From positions 2,838,690-2,902,689 of the forward strand of contig KN832554.1 of NCBI GenBank assembly GCA_000827205.1: a stretch of 64,000 nt of DNA, written 5' to 3'. A model generated the notes under the pieces. It had not been told where the DNA came from. It was given only the letters and a program-made list of their open reading frames with translations, and searched no databases. The DNA comes from Plicaturopsis crispa FD-325 SS-3. Its lineage: Eukaryota; Basidiomycota; Agaricomycetes; Amylocorticiales; Amylocorticiaceae. Of the stretch, positions 1-11,733 are shown piece after piece. A program made the position numbers and the translations under genes. Every line of letters starts with the position of its first letter. Positions within the stretch are counted from its first letter, which is position 1.

Positions 1-151
1 TCTGCTCGAGTTCCCGCAACTTGTGCTCCTCCCTCACATGGGCACGGAGAACCAGGATGCGCAACGCCTCATGGAAGTACGCGCGCTCACGAACTTGCGG
101 GACTTCCTCAAAGATGGTGCAGGAAAGGACTTGGTACCCGAGCTCAAGTGA
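1..151 (+). CDS. D-isomer specific 2-hydroxyacid dehydrogenase (glyoxylate reductase-like), C-terminal end only
   Basis: The window opens inside a gene. Reading from base 2 gives 49 codons and a TGA at 149-151. The peptide contains LLPHMGTENQDAQRLMEVRA followed by a short tail ending LVPELK. This matches the last part of the NAD-binding domain and the C-terminal helix of fungal glyoxylate/hydroxypyruvate reductases, where the PHMGT segment carries the catalytic-site histidine region. The rest of the gene, including the nucleotide-binding motif, lies to the left of the window. The enzyme would reduce glyoxylate or hydroxypyruvate with NAD(P)H. The family call rests on this short conserved tail alone, so substrate and exact subfamily are open. 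Confidence 0.7.
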   Translation, partial: LLEFPQLVLLPHMGTENQDAQRLMEVRALTNLRDFLKDGAGKDLVPELK

Positions 152-523
152 TTTCATTGTCAGGATGGACGGCATAAGAAATATTTACAACAAATGTACT
201 GACTATAGACGACATGCATGTACAAATTTTCCGACGTATTGTAGTCGATAGCACATCACGACACTGTACTCAGCGTTTACGAAGGGAACGGACGTTTGAA
301 CCCTTAGGCCTTAGGCCTCATTTATGCCTGCTACTTAGCACGTAAGTCGACCCTTTGCCCGTTCTGAGCTGGAATCTCGAAGATGTTGATGCACTTGCTA
401 TCATCAAAGCTATCGTACATTGCGCACCCATCCCAAATGCATACACGTGCTGCCCTGTATTTCGAAGTTGAACTTGAAGGCCTCTTTTCGAAAGTTAACA
501 TTGATAAGTGCTCACCTCAAATC
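152..523. other. Convergent intergenic spacer
   Basis: This stretch separates the 3' ends of the dehydrogenase (plus strand) and the MFS permease (minus strand). I see no coding sequence, RNA gene or repeat in it. Confidence 0.5.
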
Positions 524-3203
524 CTAATACAAGTATCGGAAACCCTTCTTCCTCTCTACGGCCTCTTCAAAGGTTATCCCCTCAATGCGTGCGGCCTCTT
601 CAATACGAGCCCGCTGGGGCCCCTTCATGACGCCCCATTCGGCCGCGTCCAGTCGGCGATTCTCATGCACGAGCATCATGCGCACGACTAGCATCGAAAG
701 CGTACAGTCAGCGATGAGTCTGCGTGAAGCGCTATTATGTCTCACCAAACGCAAGAAGCGTGCTGAAAGCGAGCGACCCCAGCCCGATGTACATTGACGG
801 ATGATAGTCGGGCCCCCATTCGGCCTTCCATGCATACGACCCAATCCTAGTGGACGTTAGATCGCTAGAGGCTGTGGAAGTGAAACAGCGCACATACAAA
901 TTGCCTATGTTACCAAATCCATTGACAATTCCAATAGCGGCTGCGCGTTTCGCGGGCGGTCGGGGTACTGCGTTAGACACCCACACTAACGTGAGTGCGA
1001 AACCTACACAATTCGACGGGAGATAAGTATGTTCTTCGCGAGAACCGCATATACAACGGTGAAAACTAAGTGGTGGACGCACCGGAATATCCGCTCGCCA
1101 TCAAGAACATCGAGACATACCGTCCCCCGACGGACATGGTCGTCACGCCTATGATATACCCCACGAGCACACCCCACCACCAGATGGTGATGTGGAAAAA
1201 GCGCTCGCCGGTGCGGTCTGAATTGCAGGTGAGTAGATGAGTGAATGAGTAGATGCCGTGTTGAATTTGGTTCGGAGGCGAATATACTGACCTGCGTGCC
1301 ACGCGTTCAGACAGCACACGAGGCAGCCCAGAATCCAAGGGGGACTTTGCGCGTTTGATTCCATGAGCTGACAATGTTTATCCTGAGAACATGCTACTCA
1401 CGCAGCGAGAAGCAAGCTTATTGTCGTGGAGAACCCCAGTGTCGCCGTCAGTCTATCCGATGAACCGGTCAGCAAAGTTGATTGCCACAAACTGACTACG
1501 AATAACGCACGTGGGGAAGAAATTGACAAAGCTCAGCCCCAGAAGCTGAGAGCAATTCATCACGGACAATATAAGCACTTTCGGGTCTTTCAGTGCCAGA
1601 CGAAGGCCTGCGAATGCACTGTTGAAACCATCAGTCAGTGGTCCTGCATCGCGGTCATATATTTGCGTCCAACGAATGACACTCACGATTCCCCGGCAAC
1701 GTCTTCGTCGGCCTCACCCGCATCTTCTGCGAGGCGGGCCTGCGCCAGGAGTCGCTCGGCAGGTGTGATCCAGCGTGTGTTGGTAGGCTAGATATACACC
1801 CATCCGGCATTAGATCCTGAGGAAACGGCGAGGAAGGGGGAGAACGGACGTAGTCGGGAAGGAGCCACCTAAAGGGGAGGGTGTTAGATTATCAACTGTC
1901 GTGGAAACCACGGAAGTAGACGCTTCGTACATAGCTTGAAACCCTATGAATATCGTGATCACTCCCTGGGATAATTTAGGACGCCTAACATCTACAACAA
2001 GTATAGCAGGACGTGCCTCGATATAAAATAACCTGGAGGGTTCCATAAGCATAACATTTATAGATCCATGAGTGCAAAACCTACCATCTCCACGCTCGGA
2101 TCCCTTGTTTCCCCTCCATATTTCCCAAGATTCCTGCCGCCATGAGCTGTGGTATCCGGGTGGGGTTTAAACATATGTACACTGCAACCGAATGCAAGAG
2201 AGCTTACGCTGCCGAAGGCATTGGAAATCATGAGCCCACCATAGAGAATCGCCGACCGAAATGCAAGTTCCTGGTACAGGTCAGTAAAAGCGAACTTTTC
2301 TGACTTAGGACGACGGCACTTTTTTAGTGTACCATCGGCTCAGTAAATACATAGCGCCGGGATAGAACGCAGCCTGTGGTCGGTTTTAGTCACAAAAGCG
2401 GACGCAATTGACATGCAGGGTCTGTACCTCTGGAAGTCCGATAAATACCCTGCAGGCGAGGATCCCTGCGAAGTTGTGCGTAACCTGGGTGTGTGTGCGT
2501 GCTTTGGTTACAAAAATGCCCTGAGGAACGGATGGATGGGGCGTACACCGGTCAATGCGCTCGTGAGTCCCCAGATGACTGTGCAGCCTCCGATATAGAG
2601 TGATGGTCTGTGAATATGTGAGAGTAAAATTAAAACGTTTCTCTCGGAGCCGAACGCACGAGTTCAAACCTTGTGACGCGGTTGAGAATCTAAATCGACG
2701 TTTGTCCGAGCGATAAGTGATCGCGCGAAGGTGTCATATATAGTCACGCACCATATTGGACGGTATTTGTGCAGGACAATACGACGCGTAAAGGATCGCA
2801 AGGATTGTGGAATACTGAATGTCTAGAGTGGTCTGAGATGCTATGTTTGGTGGGTCTGAGAGATATTGCACACCAGTGAGATGTAAGTCCTGCTCGAGTC
2901 CCTTCAAGCGCGCAGATGTTACAGCGACTCGCTGTAGCGTCTCGCGCGTATCAGTTATCCAGCCTTGACAAGTTGCAATGGCATGGGACGTACGTCGATA
3001 TAGTTCATGATGAATATCAGAACAACGGTGGGGAGGAACCGTATGTCAAGTTTCCGGACAAGCTTGCGTCCGTCAACAGCGGCTCTCTGCTGCGGTGTGA
3101 GGTCGTCCAGACGCGTCTGGCGAACGCTTCCATCTGATTGTAAAACGTCCTCGACAAACGAATCACTACGCTTTTTCTCGCTGTCTTGGAGGGTATCTGC
3201 CAT
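524..3203 (-). CDS. MFS transporter, Dal5/allantoate permease-like (anion:cation symporter family)
   Basis: A multi-exon gene on the minus strand. It starts at MADTLQDSEKKRSD (ATG at 3203-3201) and ends in KKGFRYLY (stop at 524). About a dozen small exons give a continuous Dal5-type permease. The order is LDIRFLPTVVLIFIMNYID, then RVAVTSARLKGLEQDL, AILYASYCPAQIPSNM, THNFAGILACRVFIGLPE, AAFYPGAMYLLSRWYTKK, ELAFRSAILYGGLMISNAF, a cytoplasmic loop ITPAERLLAQARLAEDAGE, LALKDPKVLILSVMNC, WWWGVLVGYIIGVTTMSVG, and NAVPRPPAKRAAAIGIVN followed by a short cytoplasmic tail. Introns are about 50 bp with GT-AG ends. Family members carry allantoate, nicotinate, pantothenate or other organic anions across the plasma membrane with protons. 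The substrate cannot be read from the sequence. All expected segments are present, so the gene looks functional. Confidence 0.85.
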
Positions 3204-3944
3204 GATCGAAGGGTGTGAGGACAGAGAGGCGCCAGGCGCCGCAAGGGTTGAGACAGCAGGTTATATACCAGGCCGCGGACATGCCAGGGCCGGAGCATGG
3301 AGTTGACATGGAGTATCGAATAGTGCTACTGACGGTGTTAAAGCGAACTCGTGACCGCTCCTCCGTGCCTTCTTCGCGTCCATCTGCTACAAATACCTGA
3401 TCAGCGGGTTGTCCAACGTCACGTATCTTTGGATGGCATAGAATACATGCAATGGCGTAGATGAGCTGCCAGAAACAGTAGCGATCATGTTGGCGGAGAA
3501 ATCATCGTGTGATCTTGGCGGCGTACATTGAGCTATCTTCGTTCTGAACCAAGGATCGGAGGGGAAAATATGCACAAGGCGCGAACGAGGGAAAAGCCGT
3601 CCACGCAGGTGCATTGCAACGCAGATGTCGAAGATAACACAGACTCAAGCAGCAGTCGGCCCGACAAAATGAGGTCCTTGCATGCCGTGGCTGCTCGGCT
3701 ACCGAGAACGGCGTCATTACCACGGGCCACGGCAGAGAGAAGAGCAAGAATCTGATAGAGATGGGAAGTTACAGAGCGTCAGCAGTCGAAAGCTAGGCAG
3801 TCGTCCAAAAAGGTTGGTATGAAAGGTACGCACCACTTGGTCGACGATGTCATATATGGAGATTGGCCATGCTGCTGGAGGTATACTATATAAGCCGCCT
3901 CAAAGAGCTTTCTTTGTGGATGAAATACACTCGAGAGTCGACAA
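3204..3944. other. Intergenic region upstream of the MFS permease
   Basis: No coding sequence that resembles a known protein is visible. The right end holds a TATA-like box (tatactatataagcc, about 3881-3895) some 55 bp before a short signal-peptide-like reading frame. Confidence 0.4.
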
Positions 3945-4055
3945 ATGAATCTATGGTCCTATGTCGGACTGACAGTCGCGACTAGCGCCGCGCACGCCGC
4001 GCGTCGTAACCTCGCGCCTTCGAGAATTAAAGGACGTTATGCGTCGTTCCAGTAG
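3945..4055 (+). other. Short signal-peptide-like reading frame, possible relic of a secreted protein gene
   Basis: A 36-codon frame begins MNLWSYVGLTVATSAAHAAR, which looks like a secretory signal peptide with an AHA-type cleavage site, and stops at 4053-4055. It lies about 55 bp downstream of a clear TATA-like box (tatataag), the usual spacing for a fungal promoter. Nothing resembling a mature secreted domain follows before the F-box gene at 4296. It may be the first exon of a gene lost by rearrangement, or chance. No homologue is recognised. Confidence 0.3.
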
Positions 4056-4295
4056 AGAGATGCTGGCGGTTTTTGTACAGACAGTGACTGGACAGTGTGA
4101 GTAACTTCAAGTAGGTGTCGAGCTGAAGTCTGAAGAGCAGATGTAGTACTAGAGAGAAAACGCGTCGGCTCCTGGCGTGCGAAGTCGCAGTACTTGCCGC
4201 GGCCATCGCATCGTCGTTGCCATCTCTAGCCTCCCGCCCCTGCTGTGGCACATTTGCGACGAATCCTCCGCTCAGTGCGCCGCGATAAAGACAAC

Positions 4296-5889
4296 ATGCA
4301 CCCCTGCTTGAACATCTACGACATAATTGTCCTCGTTTTCACTGAAATTGCGCGCGACGGCAGGCGTACTGACTTAGCGCGACTAGCGAGGACATGCCGT
4401 GCGTTCCAGGCAGCGGCACTGGACTTGCTTTGGAAAAGGCAGAGGGGCATGTTGCCCCTGCTCAGGTGCATGGCTCCGGACCTATGGAATGAGCTGGAAC
4501 TGGATTCAGGAAAAACTCAACTGGTACGAACAACGAACACAAAGACCCTCGTTGACAATCCTTTGATCATCGGACCAGACGTTGAAAAGACCTATTCTAC
4601 AAGATGATTGGCACAGATTTCGGCGGTACGGGAACCGCGTCAGAACTTTGGAGATGCCAAGGTTAGACCACACCATGTCACCCGAGCTTTCGTTTGCCAT
4701 GATGGTCTCTGCCGGGCCTGACGGCGTTTTGCCGAACTTGCACACCCTTTGGTGGCGTATGGATCGTGCAGTATTGCTCCCCGGTCGTCTTGGGCCACGA
4801 CTCCATCACCTTCATCTCGAATTCAATTATCGCGAGCCAACGCTCACTGTCGTCGAGCAATCGATTCTGCATTCCCTGCCTTTGGAGTTTCCCAACGTCA
4901 AGGAGTTGGATCTAGAGTATGATCATAACCCAGGAGCTGCAGTCGTCGATCTTGCGTGTGGATGGCCCCGACTTGAATTCCTCCAGATCAACTTCGTCAG
5001 CATTACCTATGACACTCTCCGATGCGTATCGCAGCAACTCCAGAGTCTGCGCTGTCTGCGCTTCGATTGGGACGCGGATTCTCTGGGAGAAGGTCTATAC
5101 TTTCGGCAGCTCCGAGAAGTAGCAATCTCGATCTCGCGTCGAGATGCCATGGGCCCATGCTACGATCTCCTTCGCCACTTTGAAGCGCCTGAACTAAACA
5201 ACATCGAAATACGTGTCAGCTGGAACGCTAGCTCCCGGTCGTTTGCACACCTATTCCTGGGGTTTCTGGGAAATATGAACCACTCCTCCGTCGCCTCTAT
5301 CAAAGTGGACTTCTCAATGCGCGGCCCTTACGATGCTATTCCCGTTCGCGATCCGAGCAGGGCCTTATGTCGCGCAACGATACACCCTATTTTCTCTTGT
5401 CGGCATCTCACTGTGTTCAACTGGGCCTGTTTCGACGGCTTCGATCTGGACGATGGCGACCTGATGATAATGGCTGCATCGTGGCCGTCTTTACAACGGT
5501 TAGACCTCTCGTCCCGTTGCGGATGGTCCACGCCCTCGCGAATCACATTGCAGGGGCTCGTAAGGCTGTTGCAGCTGTGCCCCGACCTGCAGCAGCTAGG
5601 CATTGTGATCGACGCGACCAAAGTCGATGCCTCGAGCCTTGTCATGGGTCAGAAAACAAAACCCAATATGAAGATTGACGCTCTTCGGCTCGGTAACTCG
5701 CCGATCACGGATGTCGATGTGGTGGCTGACGCGCTGTCGTACGTTCTCCCCCGTCTGTTTGACATCCGTGCATGGGATAGGGATGCGCGGTTCGAGTTGT
5801 ACACCCTGCCAAACGACGAGGCAGATCAGTATAAAGCGCGGTGGGTCGAGGTGCAAACGATCGTGCGCAAACGACGTTCTTCCCGCTGA
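4296..5889 (+). CDS. F-box-like / leucine-rich protein, paralogue 1 (group A)
   Basis: Two exons (4296-4523 and 4579-5889; 55-bp GT-AG intron) encode about 512 aa. Residues 1-75 form an F-box-like domain with the pattern DLARLARTCRAFQAAALDLL and then RGMLPLLRCMAPDLW, the usual start of agaricomycete F-box proteins. The F-box binds Skp1 and recruits targets to an SCF ubiquitin ligase. The large second exon is rich in leucine and tryptophan with LRR-like turns, including the family signature DGFDLDDGDLMIMAASWPSL and a C-terminal LGNSPITDVDVVADAL. The start codon matches the MHPC start of its five paralogues in this window. It belongs with paralogues 5 and 6 (GADG/GPDG...LPNLHTL and LGPRL motifs). 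The ubiquitin-ligase role is inferred from the family; the target is unknown. Confidence 0.8.
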
Positions 5890-6281
5890 GACGGGAGGAA
5901 ATGAAAGGAGACAACCACGTCTTCCCTGGTGTACTTCGCCAACTCAGGTGTGCGTTTCATGCTTACGCTTTCACCATGTTCACTTGCATTATCCGCGACG
6001 CTGTTCAATAAAAGCCGATATTAATGTATTCGAGCCACACTTCCCTTCTAAGATGAACCGGCGGACCAGGATACAAAGCTATTAGTATGTGGTAGACAAA
6101 TAACAGCGGCTAGCGCTACAATAAAGGTACAGACAGTGAACAGCGTAGCGCCTCTAACACTATTGGATACATCTGGCCATTTTCGGGGCATTGGCGAGGG
6201 TATGGCGTACACGGGGATAGGGCCAAGTGAGAGTTGGAGATGTAATTGGGGGCAAGGAGAAATGTGTCGCAAGTGGGACGA

Positions 6282-6825
6282 CTAGACGAACGACCACGTG
6301 ATATCAAGGACACCGAGCGAGGCGAACTCCTGGAAGAGCGACGGCGACAAGTCTAGTAAAGGGATGCATTAGCGTACGAGGTCAGGGACGAGCGACAGGG
6401 ATACCTACCTAAGTCGCCGGACGCACACGACGGGCACGAATCCAAGACGGTAGCAGTCTTGGTGATGCCATTAGCTTTAATGGTCACTTTCTGCGACAAG
6501 AGACGAGGTTAGCGGTCAAACAAAGGGAGGCGCAAATTGCGCGTATTTACTTTGTTGCAGTGTGCGCCTGAGGCATATTGGCTGGTGGCGAGTGCGATGA
6601 TATGGTCTGAGTCGACGCTGGTCTTGCCGCAGTTGCCCAAGCCGACCTCGAACCAAGTGCCCTGCAAGCGCATTGAGAGGTGAGTGTATGCTCTAGGACG
6701 GAGGATGCGGTGGTGCATACCTGGCCGTTGTTGGAGCGCTTCTCAACCTCAACGGGAGACGCGAAGACGGACGCGAGGAACGCGACGATAACTAGGAGCA
6801 TGGTGGTGGGGAAGCGGGATGTCAT
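6282..6825 (-). CDS. Secreted RlpA-like double-psi beta-barrel protein, copy 1
   Basis: Four exons on the minus strand (6825-6721, 6661-6551, 6490-6409, 6352-6282) encode about 122 aa. The N-terminus is a signal peptide (MLLVIVAFLASVFASP) followed by a dibasic site VEKR that a Kex2-type protease could cut. The mature part has the double-psi beta-barrel motifs GTWFEVGLGNCG, DHIIALATSQYASG, a DSCPSCASGDLDLSPSLF block with conserved cysteines, and the end VLDITWSF. Such small barwin/expansin-like proteins are common in mushrooms and are often labelled riboflavin-aldehyde-forming enzyme or RlpA-like; most have no proven activity. A TATA-like box (rc of 6923-6929) lies about 100 bp upstream. All splice sites match those of copy 2 at 20281, and both copies look functional. 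Confidence 0.88.
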
Positions 6826-7329
6826 GGTGTTTAGTAGAAAGTGAAGACGGGCTATGTGCTGTATGCGAGTGGGTAATTGTCAAGTAACAATGGTGAAGAG
6901 CCGATACCAGTGGAAAGAGGGTCTTATACCCACCAACGCACTTCCCCAAAAAAACTTCAATTACTTGCATCGAGTTTGCATCGAGGGCGCAGCGTCATGA
7001 CACCTCGTTTTACGGGGTTTCGATGGCCGCAGAGAACCTATACAGTGCTATACTTGTAGAAGAGCATTGTCCCGACCAAGGATTTTGTCAGAGAAAAGGA
7101 AGATATATTCCGGAGGTAAATGGGGTCGATGACGCAGAGGACGCGGTTCCCGCAACGGCGCTGGTGTATTGGCGCACGATGCGATCTCTGGTGCGCATCC
7201 ATGCAGTAATCGGGGCGATGCATGTCCGGCGGACTGCGGCGCCAACCACTGCGAGACTGCTGGAAAATGACCAAATGCCGTGTCATCATGAGCAGTTATT
7301 TACTTGCAAAGATCCTCGTGCTCTCCGCA

Positions 7330-7527
7330 TGTAGGATTAACCCAGAGACACTGATGCACGGAAAGCCTGAGGACCCAGATATCACAGAGAACGAGTGAAC
7401 ATCATAGTAGAGGATAGAGGATGTAAGTACAAAGACGAACGCAACTCTACGGACGTTGTTTGTATGTGTTAGGATCAAGTGGCAACGGTGGCGAGTCTCA
7501 TACCCAATACCGCCGCATATTCCAACA
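7330..7527. repeat. TRIM terminal repeat (left)
   Basis: 198 bp, starting tgtaggattaaccc and ending tattccaaca; its partner is 8525-8722. The TG...CA ends are typical of LTRs. Confidence 0.85.
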
Positions 7528-8524
7528 CACCCCCTGAGGCTCGACACCCTCTGAAGCACCCCCAGAATAAGACACCCCCAGAAACAAAGAACGGTAATGT
7601 GGAGAAGCAGAAAGATAAACTGAGAAAAAGAATGCTTCGTCCACAAATAAAACAAACAAAAATAAATCACTCCCCTGATGGAAAGATCGAACAACAAAAC
7701 TCCTGCGACTCCGGAAACGACGATTCCACGGTGCGAATCGAAAAGAATGCGCTGACTTGACAACGGCTTACGAAGAGCGAAGCAAAGTGGCCATGGGCGG
7801 GCGATGCAAAGCAAAGCGGCAACGGGCGACACTTGCGAATCCACGTGCCTGCGCAGAACTCCGGACCTCACAACTCATATCCCCCTACCCAGCACCTTCA
7901 ACCCCTCAGCTAATATCCACCCATCCCTCTCACCCCCTCAAGCAAAACACGGCGGGTCGAAAACGAGCGGCCGGAGAGCTTGACACACAGATGGCCTACA
8001 TGGGCGCTTATACGATGTGGGCCATGACACAGAAATGCCGGATGTACAAATGGATACCGATGACGGATGACGGCGACGACGGATGAGGAAGAATGAACGC
8101 GAAAGTCGAGGTGAAATTGTCGATGATAGAATGATGATAAGGAATCATGCGCAGCAGAGCATATCATGGCGTGCGCACGACGACGAAAAAGGAATGTTGG
8201 ACGCGCTACTCAGCACGTTACTCGACGAACATCGGTTCGGAGGACACAGATAGGGTACGACGAGGGCGCAAAGAATCATCCAATGCAGCCACACGAAGGG
8301 CAGACTCCAGATAGGATCCGCAACACAGATAACACCGATAGGGGATGGCGGGCGCGGAGACACTCAACGCAGCTCACACCGACACTGATAGGACGCAGAT
8401 AAGGGCTCTGATCAGCTCAGATGGACACTGATGGGCACAGATGGGCGTAGATGGGCACTGATGTGGCAGATAAGACCCAGAGAATGACACAGACAGCAAG
8501 CAGAAGCAGCGGGGCTCAATAACC

Positions 8525-8722
8525 TGTAGGAATAACCCAGAGACACTGATGCACGGAAAGCCTGAGGACCCAGATATCACAGAGAACGAGTGAACATCAT
8601 AGTAGAGGATAGAGGATGTAAGTACAAAGACGAACGCAACTCTACGGACGTTGTTTGTATGTGTTAGGATCAAGTGGCAACGGTGGCGAGTCTCATACCC
8701 AATACCGCCGCATATTCCAACA
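8525..8722. repeat. TRIM terminal repeat (right)
   Basis: 198 bp, nearly identical to 7330-7527. Just inside it (about 8360-8470) the interior holds short degenerate repeats of the type gatgggca/cagatggg. Confidence 0.85.
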
Positions 8723-9543
8723 CCGCATGCATGTCGGGAGTCCAGTCACAGGAAGTCAGCACAGTCAGGCATGCGGTTCAAGGACCAAACCCGAGAACAA
8801 TGAGGGGTGCTGGACGGAGCCGGCCGCCGTGGCTGCAATGTCAAACAAAGGATGAGGCATGGCAGTGAATTTTTTTGAATTCCATTTTCGGGAAACGTTG
8901 TTGACTCGGATATTCAAAAAAAATGTTGTTTGCGCGTGCTTGGCTACGGCCTCCGCTAGTGCGCCTCGGAGGACTCTAGCTCGTTCACTCCGCAGCAAGA
9001 GGCAGCAAGATGTTCCCCAATTCGCGGCGCACCGCTCAGGTCGACAGTGGACACCCGCCGCATGATCTACAGGCGCCATATCAATGTATCGAGCGGAGAA
9101 ATATCCACGGGACTCACTAACTAGCATAGCGTGCCGCTGCGAAAATGGCTAATCCTTCATAGTACAATACTAAACTTCACAGTCTCATGCATGGCAGAAG
9201 AAATGAATGATGCATTTATTTGTAGTATTGTGAACAGGCAGGAAAGCGTACGAAAACACGGGAGTCAAATGCACAACGTCCAATGGAGGATGAACGAGAA
9301 ACGATTGAAGACATATATAATGTAGTATTCGGAGACCGCCGACCCGTCTACTCTCTGCGAAGAAAGTAGAAGGAAAGGGACAGCGGGTGGTAGAAGTGCG
9401 CCAGTTTCCAGTAGTGATCTAGATCTGTACTGATATGTAGCGCAGACACCGGGCAAGCATTGAGCTTGAGATAAGAATTCAAACCGAGATATGTACGCAC
9501 CAGATAACATGCTATCACAGAACGTTCACGGACGGCCATGCAC

Positions 9544-11165
9544 TCAGTCATTCACGCGTTCCACTGCAGCGGCGTTGAGAATACTCTCTACCTCACGCCA
9601 CCGCGCCACGTGTCGTTCTGTTCGCGATGTCTGCGGCCCTGTAGAGATAGAAGACAGATGCGGAAGGATGTGCAAGAGGACGGTAGCCACCGCCTCTGCA
9701 TCTGCAATGGTTGAGTTGCCCAGAGAGACATATTCGAGCATGTTGTTCAGAGGTACCATGATCAATCGCGCAGGGACGTCGACCTGCGTCGCATCGATCA
9801 CAATTCCTAGGTAATCTAGGTGTGGACACAGCTCCAACAGGGTTGCGAGCCCTTGAAGAGTGATCCGAGACGGTACAGACCATCCGTCGCTGGAGGAGAG
9901 CTTCAGCCACTGCAAAGACGGCCACGCTGTGGCCATCGCTGCTATGTCTACGTTGTCGAGGTCAAATCCGTCTCTGCAATCCCATTCAAATTTTATGAGA
10001 TGTCGGCAAGACAAAAGCGGCTGTACGGTTCTGCGGCACAAGGCTTTGTTCTGATTGCGACGGCCGCCCCGATGGACTTCGGGCAATTCAAGACGTATAG
10101 AGCGAAGGGAGGGGTGGCTGCCCAGGTATGCGAGCAAAGAGTGTGAAGCCCGTTCGGAGCCAGTGTTTGAGGGTGTTTCGAGCAGGATGTGTATGCTGTT
10201 CAATTTGGGCATATGAAGGGTACGGAGTAGAGTGTCGCATATAGCTAGGGCAGATCCTGGCTCGATGAGCTCGTTGATTGTGATTATTAGATTGCGGAGC
10301 TGTGGAAATGGGAGAGAGCATGCCAACATATGAGCCTCAGACGGGTAAATCGGGCCAACACCCGGGTCCTCTTCCCACTGGATATCCAGGTCGCGTAGAT
10401 TGGGGAGGCGGCGGGACAAATGTTGCAGATCACCAAAGTTCAGCTTGTGGCGGAGTTCGAGGGCTTCAAGGCCGACCCATTCACACGCAATCCCCACAGG
10501 AACTGCACTGTCTTCGAAAGTTGGAATCAGTGTGAATTTTCTGACATTCGGGTACATTAACGGGAAGGCCAGCAGAAGTGATGTTGCTAGGTTCGCCGGC
10601 GGGTAGTGTGCGTCAGATATCCTAATTGATATCTCTTGTAGTTGGGGCCCTGGGCGGCAGAAGAAGAGGGGGCGCTCAGTCCAAGGCAGTTCCAGGGTGT
10701 GAAGGTTGGTCAAAATGCCGTCTGTTGGAGATGAGATCAACAGGGCGAGGGCAACTTCGGGCGACATCTGATAGTCGATCCACCCCATCCGCAGGATTTT
10801 GACGCGGGCCCCCATCCGCTGACATCTTAGCCAGTCCTCCGAAAGTATCGGCCTTCGCAACATCTGTTTAGGTGGATAGTGTGATTGAGTGAGACACTGG
10901 ACAGCTGCGACTTGCGATGGGGTGTTTATACCAATTTTGGCTTAACTGCACCGGGCGGTTTCACATCCCATAGGTCCGGGGGCATGCATCGCAGCAGGGG
11001 TAGCATGCCCGTCTGCTCTTCCCAGAGGAGATCCAGCGCTACCTCGTGGAACACACGGCATGTCCGCGCTAGGCGCGCGAGAGCGGGGCGAAAGGCTCGC
11101 GCGTCGTCCGCAAGTGCAGAGAAAATAAGAACAATGATGTCGAACGTCTCCAAGCACGGATGCAT
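9544..11165 (-). CDS. F-box-like / leucine-rich protein, paralogue 2 (group B)
   Basis: Two exons on the minus strand (11165-10932 and 10863-9544; 68-bp intron) encode about 517 aa. Exon 1 is the F-box-like domain (MHPCLETFDIIVLIF, then LARLARTCRVFHEVALDLLW, then TGMLPLLRCMPPDLW). Exon 2 opens MLRRPILSEDWLRCQRMGAR and carries FFCRPGPQL, DGFDLDNVDIAAMATAWPSL, SRITLQGLATLLELCPHL and LGNSTIADAEAVATVLL. It groups with paralogues 3 and 4 by the CRPG and LRRPI motifs. It lies head-to-head with paralogue 3, with 568 bp between their start codons. A likely substrate receptor of an SCF ubiquitin ligase by family; partners are unknown. Confidence 0.8.
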
Positions 11166-11733
11166 GTTTTTAGCCTGTCCTTGAATACGGGATAAGTACG
11201 AGCACAGCGGTCGTAGCATGTGAATGCGCACGTATACAGGTCGCAGATTCGGGCGATGTTTAGCGATGAACAGTCAATATCCTTCCTCGACGTCGTTGTT
11301 TGACCGTTAAAGAGCTGAGAACAAGGAAGGAAGGTCGGCACTTCGCAGCGCGCACGCAGGGGAAATGCCAGGAAATGCCATGAGTGGCTGTCAGTGCCTT
11401 GCTTCTGCACAGTGCATGCACATGATGGACAAGCATGACTATGTAGTGACTAGTGACTTCGGACGCCGCGCTCGTGCAGCATGATCACAGTATTTCTGCT
11501 TTATCACATACAACCCTACAAGGCTCTGGCAAGGCTAGCTACGTTAGCTGACTAGGCTTGACTGACTTCTGACCGGGACTGGTGGGCCTCAACGTGCGTC
11601 GACTGTCATACATATTGATATACACCGTTGACCGCTCGACGGTGGCGTCGCTCGAATCTATAGGCACGCATTCATCCGCATTTTGCTGCTGCTGTGCTCG
11701 TACCCACTCAATATCCAAGCCTCGGATACGAAC
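11166..11733. promoter_or_regulatory. Shared divergent promoter region of F-box 2 and F-box 3
   Basis: 568 bp between two head-to-head start codons, with no coding content. The two genes must draw their promoters from this segment. I could not pick out a convincing TATA box or a repeated operator-like motif. Confidence 0.45.

Larger units (their letters stand above)
7330..8722 (-). mobile_element. TRIM-like miniature LTR retroelement with 5-bp target duplication
   Basis: Two direct 198-bp terminal repeats (7330-7527 and 8525-8722) begin TG and end CA and differ at about one position. They bound a non-coding interior of about 1.0 kb. The element is flanked by an exact 5-bp duplication CCGCA (7325-7329 and 8723-8727). 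A purine-rich stretch directly beside the left repeat, read on the minus strand (caggggg at about 7531-7537), would serve as a polypurine tract, which suggests minus orientation. No gag or pol is present, so it belongs to the non-autonomous TRIM class and would have depended on a partner element. The near-identical repeats indicate a young insertion. The inverted paralogous arm retains the uninterrupted site at 19785-19789. Confidence 0.85.
6003..9395. repeat. Left arm of a large inverted segmental duplication
   Basis: Read in reverse complement, this stretch matches 18980-21129. The match starts about 113 bp after the F-box 1 stop, runs through the whole secreted DPBB gene and its promoter, and continues to about 9395. 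It is interrupted only by the TRIM element at 7330-8722. Examples of shared sequence are aaataacagcggctagcgct near 6100, acggggtttcgatggccgca near 7012, gcgcgtgcttggctacggcc near 8932 and gagaccgccgacccgt near 9330. Divergence looks moderate (many substitutions and small indels outside the coding exons), so the duplication is not recent. Without the TRIM and its target duplication this arm is about 2.0 kb. Confidence 0.85.

Noticed and set aside
7296-7871. A 191-codon minus-strand frame rich in Leu/Phe/Ser
   Set aside because: It lies mainly inside the non-coding TRIM, spans its terminal repeat and resembles no protein.
7330-8722. The 198-bp direct repeats as a simple local tandem duplication
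   Set aside because: The TG...CA ends, the exact 5-bp flanking duplication and the empty site on the other arm fit insertion, not tandem duplication.
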